Assembly (NCBI GenBank): GCA_902764875.1
Contig: CACWXP010000022.1
Coordinates: 1-56,094 of the forward strand
Source: an uncultured Eubacteriales bacterium
Lineage (GTDB): Bacteria > Bacillota > Clostridia > Christensenellales > Aristaeellaceae
DNA: 56,094 nt
Direction: 5' to 3'
A program made the position numbers and the translations under genes. Every line of letters begins with the position of its first letter. Positions within the stretch are counted from its first letter, which is position 1. Below, piece after piece: positions 1 to 7,454 of the stretch. The notes beneath the pieces were generated by a model. It had not been told where the DNA came from. It worked only from the letters and a program-made list of their open reading frames with translations, and did not search any database.

Positions 1-438
1 CCTCGAAGCCCTATACTTTACCTGTGCCATCTCAACCTGAATCTTTCCTTCGCCCGTGGTCGCACGTCCTGCGAATATATCAAGAATCAGCATGGTTCTA
101 TCCACAACTTTGGTTTCAAGTATATCCGCGAGATTTCTATGCTGCGAAGGCGTGAGTTCATCGTCGCAGATAACCCCGTCAGCCTCGAGAAACTCAACCA
201 TCTCCTTCAGCTCGAGCGCTTTGCCCTTACCGATATACGTGGTTCTGTCCGGTTTCTCCATATTCTGAATCATATATGCGAGGGTCTCACCGCCCGCGGT
301 ATCCAGGAGCTCGGCGAGTTCGTTTATCGATGCCTCAGCCTTTTCCTCTTCACCACAAGAAACGGCAAAGAGAATATACTTCTCCCTGCCATCTCCCGAA
401 TCTACGTTATATAGTTTTGTTTCTCTTTCGTAACTCAC
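1..438 (-). CDS. hflX: GTPase HflX, N-terminal part (runs off left edge)
   Basis: Reading leftward from a GTG at 438 gives 146 codons open to the window edge. The translation carries the HflX N-terminal domain signature: a TYIGKGKALEL block, then DDELTPSQHRNL, then VVDRTMLILDIFAGRA and EGKIQVEMAQ. HflX is a ribosome-associated GTPase that splits or rescues stalled ribosomes; the G domain lies beyond the edge. The GTG overlaps the TGA of the upstream gene (GTGA, 435-438), so the two are translationally coupled. An upstream ATG in this frame is not available. The family call is strong because several consecutive motifs match. Whether the overlap with a surface-protein gene is native is doubtful (see findings). 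Confidence 0.9.
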   Translation of the reverse strand, partial: MSYERETKLYNVDSGDGREKYILFAVSCGEEEKAEASINELAELLDTAGGETLAYMIQNMEKPDRTTYIGKGKALELKEMVEFLEADGVICDDELTPSQHRNLADILETKVVDRTMLILDIFAGRATTGEGKIQVEMAQVKYRASR

Positions 439-2588
439 TTTTTCAGTTTCTCGTCAGTCTTCTTCTGGAATTCTTCACAATCCACGATAAAACGTTCGTG
501 CGTTCCTTCTCCAATCTTTCCAACCTCGTCATATACATTCGCATTAAACAAAAGTCTTCTTCCGTCGACTTCGACGAGTTCGGTTTCACAAACCACTCTC
601 ATACCAACAGGGGTAGCGGCAAGATGCTTTATATTGAGTTCTGTACCCACGGTACCCTGACCAACTTCCAGTTCAGCCGCAACGCTGGCCTGCGCAGTAT
701 CTTCTATCAGCAAAATCATCGCGGGCGTAGCATATACATCTATAGATCCGCTTCCGAGTTTCTTCGCTGTATTATCCTTTGTTACTATGTCAATTACTTC
801 AGCAGTATAGACCTTAGTATCATATTGATATCCATCACTGTCTACCCAATTTGCATTCTTGATTTTAGCTGTTTCTACTGTTCCCTGAGCACTGGAATAT
901 GTATATTCTACTCCGTCAATAGTTGCTTTAGCATCATCAGGTATAACTTCCTTCAGCTCATATGTGTATATATGGGTGCCTTCCTGCGTATACTTGTGTT
1001 CGCCAAGATTAAATTCCACAACTCCCGAAGTTGAAACAGTGTTTGTTATTTCAGTACCCGTTGTACCTTTAATGGGAGTAAGAACAAACGAGAATTTACC
1101 TTCCGGTATCGAATTACCTGCAGGTAGAACGACCTTTTTTGCTTTAATGTCAGATACTGTATTGACCTGTACTTTATCGTAAACAAAATGCCACTCGTCA
1201 TCGCTTGTAAAAGTATCACACACAACCCATCCACCGCAAGTAGCTGTCGCTTCTACATTTCTACCAGGCGCTAGGAAAACACCGGCAGTACGTGCCACCG
1301 TTATGTTTCCTCCACCAATGCAATTGAATATAATGTCTTCAACAACGTCTCCATCAGCGGTTGTCATATTTGCTAGGTTGTCGCTGTAATAGGTTTTTTC
1401 CCCTTTACTGCTTTGGTTAATAAGTTCATACTTATCAATATGGTAATCCTCATTACCGGAAAGATTGAATACGAGTTTTTGACCGTCTTTCTTCTTAATT
1501 ACTAATCCCTGTGTTACTGCGATTGCACCTTTTAAGCCAAGACTATTGACATCGAAATAGTATGTCTTATCGTCGGGTAACCCTGTTAAATCAATCGTAA
1601 TTTTATTTCCTGAGCCGCTAATCACCTCACTGGCGGAATCTGCGCTCGGGAATGAATTGTATGTCGCATAACTATTCGAAAGAACTGTTGCATGATTTGT
1701 AAGAAAAACACTTATTTTTTGGGGAACATTATCATCTGTGGTATGGGTAATCATGGCACTGTTTGCGTGCTCATTATTCTCGTCAAAATATATCTGATGA
1801 CCATAAAATACAGCGTCGGGAGATGATAAATATACATGATATCCCTTTACTTGCAAATGCCTTCCCGTTACACTTCCTACCATCCAGAACTGCGCGTTTG
1901 AGCCTTTTGATTTTGAATCATTGGATCCGTTTTGTCCTCCATTAGGATTATATATTTCGCCGGCTGCAACGCTGGTTTCAGAGTCTCCTCCGATTTTATT
2001 CCATTTATTTGTAACTATGCCATAATACAGCATATTATCCATGATGCTGTCGATGCTCACAGGATCATATGCAATCACTGAAGCATTATTTCCAGACCCA
2101 CCATTAGACTTCTTTGACAGCGTGATCAAAAATTTTTTACAAGCTTCCGTGTTCGTATCAGCTGCTATCAGTGTAATATCATATTTGTTATCCAGCGTTC
2201 CCTGCGAAGTTGCTCCGATGGAGCCCCAGGAAACAACAATATGATCCGTATCCGTTGTATCCAGAATTATATCATTATTGCTTGCACCGTTTTCGTAATA
2301 CTTCACCATAGCCCAGTCAACGGAAGTTAGGTTAGTTCCTTCTAAATGATCAATATTTTCATTCGATAGATTGGTAAGCTCCTGTTTCCAGGTCTGACCA
2401 TTGTTGTTTCCGACGACAAAGTAAGCTTTCCCGTTGTTTTCATTCAAAATAATCTGTTGTATATCACCTTTGTTAAAGGTGTAAAGGAACCCTGAAGGTT
2501 CTGCAGATGCCGTCGTTATAGGCATAAGAGAAAAGATCTGCATCATGACTATTAACAGGGCCAACATACGTCTTTTGATGCTCTTCAT
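435..2588 (-). CDS. secreted surface protein with pilin-type domain fused to a FlK-like thioesterase domain
   Basis: 717 residues from the ATG at 2588, which has GGAGG upstream; the ATG at 2606 overlaps that ribosome site and is unlikely. Residues 1-30 form a signal peptide ending in ASA-E. A long beta-rich region follows, then at about 485-600 a Spy0128/FctA-like pilin domain (KKVVLPAGNSIPEGKFSF, later YQYDTKVYTAEV). Instead of finishing that domain and a sortase signal, the frame runs into a fluoroacetyl-CoA-thioesterase-like domain (NTAKKLGSGSIDVYATPAM, GTELNIKHLAATPVGM, GKIGEGTHERFIV). Family knowledge: this hot-dog domain is normally a free-standing cytoplasmic protein. The thioesterase end overlaps hflX. 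Codons are more AT-rich than in most of the window. The fusion may be real, or an assembly or deletion junction near 790-805. Confidence 0.72.
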   Translation of the reverse strand: MKSIKRRMLALLIVMMQIFSLMPITTASAEPSGFLYTFNKGDIQQIILNENNGKAYFVVGNNNGQTWKQELTNLSNENIDHLEGTNLTSVDWAMVKYYENGASNNDIILDTTDTDHIVVSWGSIGATSQGTLDNKYDITLIAADTNTEACKKFLITLSKKSNGGSGNNASVIAYDPVSIDSIMDNMLYYGIVTNKWNKIGGDSETSVAAGEIYNPNGGQNGSNDSKSKGSNAQFWMVGSVTGRHLQVKGYHVYLSSPDAVFYGHQIYFDENNEHANSAMITHTTDDNVPQKISVFLTNHATVLSNSYATYNSFPSADSASEVISGSGNKITIDLTGLPDDKTYYFDVNSLGLKGAIAVTQGLVIKKKDGQKLVFNLSGNEDYHIDKYELINQSSKGEKTYYSDNLANMTTADGDVVEDIIFNCIGGGNITVARTAGVFLAPGRNVEATATCGGWVVCDTFTSDDEWHFVYDKVQVNTVSDIKAKKVVLPAGNSIPEGKFSFVLTPIKGTTGTEITNTVSTSGVVEFNLGEHKYTQEGTHIYTYELKEVIPDDAKATIDGVEYTYSSAQGTVETAKIKNANWVDSDGYQYDTKVYTAEVIDIVTKDNTAKKLGSGSIDVYATPAMILLIEDTAQASVAAELEVGQGTVGTELNIKHLAATPVGMRVVCETELVEVDGRRLLFNANVYDEVGKIGEGTHERFIVDCEEFQKKTDEKLKK

Positions 2589-2654
2589 GTGAATCCGTGC
2601 CTCCATCTCAGTACTACTTCTTTATCTATAGCCAACAAATACTACAGCTTTATA

Positions 2655-5093
2655 TTATCTTACGGTCACAATTGCTTTCCAGGAACGAATCCACATTTCA
2701 ATGCTGAATGTATAACTGTTGACATCTTTATCTGCCCCTTCAATCTTCGTCCAGCTTTCTCCACCGTCTTCGGAGTAATACCATTCATATATGCAAGTTT
2801 CGTTTTCATTAATGTTGTCAACTCGAACCATCTGTGAAATATTATCACCTTTGGATTCAACTACAGCGTAAGCTTTATGTCTGAAATTAGTGTTACCGGT
2901 CTCATCGATCATTACAACCGTCAGATCACTGTCTTTTGCATACCAGACTTCTTCGATAGCTTCTTCCGCACATGTGGTATCCTCCGTGCTGATGAACTGA
3001 TTAGATACTGTTTCATTTTCTTCGATTGCATTATCCACAGTTTCCGTTGATTCGGCACCTATAGCAATTTCATCGACGATTTCTTCTTCTTTCATCGCCT
3101 CTGATGCAGCCGGTTCGTTATATACTTGGCCCCAAGTCCGATCTTCGTTCAGGAGGACCCAAACTTCGGCACCGATATCCAGATGTCCGGTAATTTCTGC
3201 TTCTCTACTGGTGTCCGCGTAAAGATCTGCACCTCCTTCGGCGGTAACAACAACCTTGGTATAGCCCAACTTGTTCATCTTGACTGTTTCTTCGTCGTCT
3301 TCTTCGGTCTCTTCCTCAGCTTGTTCAGTTTCCTCAGTCTCTTCGGTTTCCTCTTCCTCGGTCACCGCTACTTCAGCGTCCTCCAGCGAGATAAACTGAG
3401 CGGCAGCTTCTTCGTCTTCGCTGTACAGTTGGCCCCAGGTCGATTCTTCGTTCAGGAGAACCCAGGCTTCGGTTTCGGGATCCAGGTGACCGGTCACTTC
3501 GGATTCATTGCTGGCTTCGGCGTAGAGGTTCGCGCCTTCTTCAGCGATGACGACAATCTTGGTGTAGCCCAGCTCGGCCATCTTGGTTGCTTCGTCGACT
3601 TCTTCGGTCGCCTCGGTTCCTTCTTCGGTCTGTTCGGTTTCTTCTGTTCCCTCTTCTTCGGTTTCTTCTTCGGGGAGCTCTTCTTCGGTTTCTTCGGTCT
3701 CTTCGGTTTCTTCTTCCTTAATGAAGGAGAACTCGTCGGAGTAGTTGTCGTATTCCATCCTGAAGCGGTAGACGTTGTTGATGGTCTCTTCGGTCAGCTC
3801 GACTTCAAGTTCCTTACCGTAGGTGATCGTCTTCCAGACCTCTTCGCCGTCTTCATTCCGGACTTTGGTCTGCCAGCCGATCATGTCGCCCAGGTCGATA
3901 TCGGATTCAGCCTTCAGGATCACGGTGCTGCCGATTTCGAAGGTTTCGGCGTCCGTGGTGATCCAGCCCTTGATCACCGGGTATTCAATTTCGGGTGTTT
4001 CTTCATCTGTATTAGTTTCGCCGTCGATGTCTCCGTTTCCTTCTGTTTCGTTTTCGTTATTGTTCAGATTTTCGTCGCCGGCTTCGGTTCCCTCGGGAAT
4101 CTCGTTATTGCCTTCCTGTTTGTTCTCGTCGTTCTTTCCTTCGTTGTTTTCTTCTTCGTTCTCTTCGGTGGCTTCTGTTTTGGTCGCTTCTGCGTAAGCG
4201 TCTTTAACGGTCAGTGTATAGGAAACAGGATTGGAAGAGGTAAGGATAATGTGGTATTCGCCTTCGGCCGCGATCATCATTCCGTAGGTGGAGTTGTTTT
4301 CGCTGCCTTCGGTCTTTTCGAACTGTACGGCCTTGTCGTTGATCACTACCGTAACATCATCGGAGGAGGTTTCCAGGTCCAAAACGATGACCCGATTGCT
4401 GTCCCAGTGGATGATGTACTCGCCGATGGTTTCAGCATCCAGCGTGCCGGTGACGGTGTCGTTCAGATTCAGGGCAGTCGCTTCCGGGAACTTCATCTCG
4501 GTTGTGACGACCAGACCCATCTCCTCAACGGTCACATCGTCCACGCTGCCGTTGTCGCCGTCTTCAAAGGTGAACAGATCAGCAACGGGGTAAGTGCCCT
4601 CGTCGTCGGTGATGGTTTCATCATCATTGTAATAGGAAGAAACAGGTTCGGCATCCTGCTTTTCGGCTCCTTCGTCCGCTTTCCCTTCAGCTTCATCATT
4701 GGCCTTCTGGGCGGCATCCTGTTCGGCAGCCTTCCCTGCAGCTTCTTCTTCAGCTTTGCGGGCGGCCTCCTCAGCAGCAGCCTGTTCGGCGGCAAGCCGG
4801 GCGGCTTCTTCAGCAGCAGTCTGTTCAGCGGCGAGCCGGGCGGCTTCCTCGGCAGCAGCCTGTTCAGCGGCGAGCCGGGCCGCTTCTTCGGCGGCAGCCT
4901 GTTCAGCGGCGAGCCGGGCCGCTTCTTCGGCGGCAGCCTGTTCAGAAGTTTCATTATTATTTAAGGAAACATCTTCCGCGTTTGTGATGTCGATCGGTTC
5001 ATTGCTTTCCTCTGCAAAGGCCAGCGCGGCTACGGATACAAGCAGCGCAATGGCGGTCAGCAAGCTGAGGACCTTCTTGAGCCAATTCTTCAT
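2655..5093 (-). CDS. large acidic secreted repeat protein with SH3-like repeats
   Basis: 812 residues. Signal peptide at 1-27 (hydrophobic, ending AFA-EES). Residues 53-117 are an Ala/Glu helical segment made of 13-residue repeats. Then come a linker rich in Glu, Asn and Thr, a beta domain at about 160-310, and long Glu-Thr tracts. Two SH3-like repeats follow; each starts GYTK(I/V)VV, contains NLYAEAS or DLYADTS, and ends TWGQ(L/V)Y. The C-terminal ~80 residues resemble an Ig-like domain (YEWYYSEDGGESWTKIEG). No LPXTG or membrane anchor is seen, so it is probably released or bound to the wall non-covalently. It lies 66 bp upstream of the next surface-protein gene on the same strand. No specific function is recognised. 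Confidence 0.8.
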   Translation of the reverse strand: MKNWLKKVLSLLTAIALLVSVAALAFAEESNEPIDITNAEDVSLNNNETSEQAAAEEAARLAAEQAAAEEAARLAAEQAAAEEAARLAAEQTAAEEAARLAAEQAAAEEAARKAEEEAAGKAAEQDAAQKANDEAEGKADEGAEKQDAEPVSSYYNDDETITDDEGTYPVADLFTFEDGDNGSVDDVTVEEMGLVVTTEMKFPEATALNLNDTVTGTLDAETIGEYIIHWDSNRVIVLDLETSSDDVTVVINDKAVQFEKTEGSENNSTYGMMIAAEGEYHIILTSSNPVSYTLTVKDAYAEATKTEATEENEEENNEGKNDENKQEGNNEIPEGTEAGDENLNNNENETEGNGDIDGETNTDEETPEIEYPVIKGWITTDAETFEIGSTVILKAESDIDLGDMIGWQTKVRNEDGEEVWKTITYGKELEVELTEETINNVYRFRMEYDNYSDEFSFIKEEETEETEETEEELPEEETEEEGTEETEQTEEGTEATEEVDEATKMAELGYTKIVVIAEEGANLYAEASNESEVTGHLDPETEAWVLLNEESTWGQLYSEDEEAAAQFISLEDAEVAVTEEEETEETEETEQAEEETEEDDEETVKMNKLGYTKVVVTAEGGADLYADTSREAEITGHLDIGAEVWVLLNEDRTWGQVYNEPAASEAMKEEEIVDEIAIGAESTETVDNAIEENETVSNQFISTEDTTCAEEAIEEVWYAKDSDLTVVMIDETGNTNFRHKAYAVVESKGDNISQMVRVDNINENETCIYEWYYSEDGGESWTKIEGADKDVNSYTFSIEMWIRSWKAIVTVR
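4743..4937 (-). repeat. in-frame 39-bp tandem repeat coding for Ala/Glu helix
   Basis: Five consecutive 13-codon units inside the secreted protein, consensus AAAEEAARLAAEQ; the last unit diverges to AAAEEAARKAEEE. The middle units are nearly identical at DNA level (gcggcgagccgggc recurs), which suggests recent expansion or slippage. The translated segment would be a long alpha-helix, acting as a stalk or spacer. Confidence 0.85.
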
Positions 5094-6042
5094 GTTCCTT
5101 ACCTCTCTTCTTCGTCCCGGGGGTACTCTCTTCCGGATCCGTCTGCCCTTTTCTCGCCTGCCGTTACATAAAAGTTACATTTGGCGAGATTCGTGCGTTT
5201 CAATTTACCTCAAAATGGGTACACGAATCCACGAAAGATCATACCATAAAAAAAACGGGTTTGCAAGGGGTTCAGCCAAAATAACGAAAATTTCTTTTTC
5301 ATCAACAAAAAACGACCTCAAACCCTTTATTTTCAATGATTTGAGGATAATTTTGCGAGGTGATACGCCATCATTTGGTAAAACGACTTGTGTAACTGTT
5401 TAATGACTGATTCGGTGTTTTTGTATTCTTTAGTACGTACATATCATTCTGTTTTTGGCTCAGATTTAGTGATATTTGGCATCGAATTTTGCCAGATTTT
5501 ACGTCTTTTTGTCACCAGACCAGCGTTTGTTTTTGGTTAAAAATGGCTCTGACGGTTGATTTTTCTTAATTGGTATCGGTTCCGATATTTCCTTGTTTCC
5601 CCTGGTGTCAGTGTCGTGATTTCAGGTTATTTGTACAAACAAATATCTTTTCAATAATTTCATAATTTTTCATTTTATCGTAACATCTTCGCATAGACAC
5701 CGGTACCGTTTCCAATCCTTTATTTTCCTTGCTTCTTTGGTTTTCCGGCTTTTTCTGTATTTTTTTCGCTCCCTCTTGACAACTGCCCGATCTGTCCGTT
5801 TTTCTCCCCGATCATCCATTCGGATATCCATTTGTTCTGATGCGGCTGATCCTTCCGGATTTCGAGCCAGCCGGAGGTTGTTTGTTAGCTTCCAAAAGTA
5901 CAAATTAGCAGACTTTCCGTCTGCTAACTGCGCTCTTTTTTGTCTTCTTATTTCTCTGGACCAAAGTCTTTTTGTTAGATTTATTGAGAATTCTTTCATT
6001 TATTATCGAATATCGTTGATCATATGCTGTTTTCGAAAATCG
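5094..6042. other. gene-poor AT-rich intergenic region
   Basis: About 950 bp with no convincing gene. The part next to 5093 holds the ribosome site and likely promoter of the minus-strand secreted protein (TTGAAA at about 5198-5203 on the minus strand, then TGTAAC). Short palindromes occur: an 8-bp inverted pair GATTCGTG (5188-5195) / CACGAATC (5222-5229), TATCGGTTCCGATA at 5574-5587, and the hairpin at 5905-5927. A 109-codon Lys/Arg-rich frame at 5670-5999 lacks a ribosome site and is not called. Confidence 0.6.
5905..5927 (-). terminator. perfect 9-bp hairpin, possible terminator of the coiled-coil gene
   Basis: TTAGCAGAC (5905-5913) and GTCTGCTAA (5919-5927) pair with a 5-nt loop. Read on the minus strand it lies 115 nt past the stop at 6043 and is followed by TTTGTACTTTT. 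On the plus strand it is followed by CTGCGCTCTTTTTT, so it could act both ways. The U-tract is imperfect, hence modest confidence. Confidence 0.4.
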
Positions 6043-7230
6043 TTATTCTCTATCGTCGCCGTTCGCTCCCTCATTAACCGAATCCTTCATATACAGCCTT
6101 TCCCATTTATAAGATGTCCTGATGTACTGATACGCGCTGATAATAAGCGCCATTTCGCTGTATGTGGTGCCCGGAAAGTGTTCCAGATCATCCATCCGGG
6201 GTTCTTCCGCAAGATGCAGGAAATCCGCGGCATCGGTTTCCGCCACGCTTTGCCTGATTTCATCCAGTATCTCGTTGACGGTCCGGATCTGTTGGAGGCT
6301 CATCAGACCATAGGGTTTTCTTTTGGCCAGTTCATCAATGGTCCGTGTATGTGATCTCAGAATGCTGTGCAGCAGATCCATCCGTTGTCTTTGCCGGTCT
6401 GTTACCCGAAGCAAACGCTCTTTCTTAATGGAATCCAGACCATTTCTGATCTCCTCCATCTGTTTCATCTGTTCTTTTATTTCCGCTTCCTTTTGCTGAA
6501 GCCTCTGCCGTTCTTCCTCAACCTGCTGCATCTTTTTGTCCAGAATCTTTTCCTTTTCCAGGAGCCTTGCTTCCATCTCTTCCAATCGATTTTCCTCCCT
6601 GGCATCAGCTTTGGTCGTTTTCTTCCCGCCGGTCTTTTTTACGGTTGCTTCGGTTTTTATTTTTTCTTTGGTCGATGCAGGCGCGGTTTCTTTCTGCACT
6701 TCCGGTGCGGCATGGTCTTCGTTTTCCGGATGTTCCGCTGTCTGTTCTTTTCCTGCGGGTGTTTCCAGTTCCGCGTCCGTTTCCGCCGCCGTGTTTTCCT
6801 CCGGTTCGGTGGATTCCTCCGTTTCAGCGTTCTCCGTTGCTGGCTCGTCTTCCTGACCGATCAGGTTTCCGTCTTCATCAAAGAATTCATCATATTCCGG
6901 TCTCGCAATCATCCACCCCGGCTGAACAGAGGGAATGCTCAGCCCGATCATTGCTGCCTGGTTTTCGCTGTCTGCCGGTTCATTCGGATTGTTCAGCTTC
7001 CAGATATAATTTACCCCGCGAAGATCTTCCCTGTTCAATATATTGGGTTCCAAATAGACGCGGCCTTCAATCTGCGGAATCCGGACAATTTTCAGTCCCC
7101 GCCACCGGATCACCTTTTGACCGGCCTCAACCTCTGCTTTGAACCGGTTCCATCCAAGAAAGCTCATGCTTCCCGGCACAAAATCGCTCAGATGCGATCG
7201 CAGATTTTCAGCATACCGGTCTTTCCTCAT
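6043..7230 (-). CDS. coiled-coil protein of unknown function
   Basis: 395 residues with no signal peptide, so probably cytoplasmic. Residues 1-115 are a compact domain (MRKDRYAENLRSHLSDFVPG, GLKIVRIPQIEGRVYLEPN). Residues 120-205 are an acidic, Pro- and Thr-rich linker turning Lys-rich near its end. Residues 210-275 form a strongly charged coiled coil (EEMEARLLEKEKILDKKMQQ and onward). The C-terminal ~115 residues are helical with an aromatic tail (YQYIRTSYKWERLYMKDS). I do not recognise the family. It stands alone, with a hairpin downstream (5905-5927) and the terminator of the next gene upstream (7402-7428). Confidence 0.7.
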   Translation of the reverse strand: MRKDRYAENLRSHLSDFVPGSMSFLGWNRFKAEVEAGQKVIRWRGLKIVRIPQIEGRVYLEPNILNREDLRGVNYIWKLNNPNEPADSENQAAMIGLSIPSVQPGWMIARPEYDEFFDEDGNLIGQEDEPATENAETEESTEPEENTAAETDAELETPAGKEQTAEHPENEDHAAPEVQKETAPASTKEKIKTEATVKKTGGKKTTKADAREENRLEEMEARLLEKEKILDKKMQQVEEERQRLQQKEAEIKEQMKQMEEIRNGLDSIKKERLLRVTDRQRQRMDLLHSILRSHTRTIDELAKRKPYGLMSLQQIRTVNEILDEIRQSVAETDAADFLHLAEEPRMDDLEHFPGTTYSEMALIISAYQYIRTSYKWERLYMKDSVNEGANGDDRE

Positions 7231-7401
7231 TCACTGTCACTCCATCCCGTTTTTTATCAATATGCACTGTTTCCTCCAAGTTGTCAAGCTGCTCCAAATC
7301 CGGTACTGAATTCCCCGCCTGCCAATGGATGGGTTATGTAAATTTGTTGAACTGTGAAAGCTGTGAAAAACTCGACCAAACTGTAGTGAGTTGTAGAAAG
7401 A

Positions 7402-7428
7402 GCGCCGGGCACATTCCGTGCCCGGCGC
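7402..7428 (-). terminator. rho-independent terminator of the solute-binding protein gene
   Basis: GCGCCGGGCAC (7402-7412) pairs perfectly with GTGCCCGGCGC (7418-7428) around a 5-nt loop, 26 nt after the stop at 7455. On the minus strand it is followed by TCTTTCT. Confidence 0.8.
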
Positions 7429-7454
7429 TTTGCTGTTGTTTACTGACTTACGAC

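Noticed and set aside
4743-4937. CRISPR array
   Set aside because: Units are contiguous and coding with no unique spacers; no cas genes occur in the window.
3126-4964. 612-codon plus-strand frame, Phe/Gly-rich
   Set aside because: Shadow of the Glu/Thr/Ala-rich secreted protein; composition is just the complement of that bias.
5670-5999. 109-codon Lys/Arg-rich minus-strand frame
   Set aside because: No Shine-Dalgarno before the ATG, no recognisable domain, and it spans a perfect hairpin; likely chance opening in AT-rich DNA.
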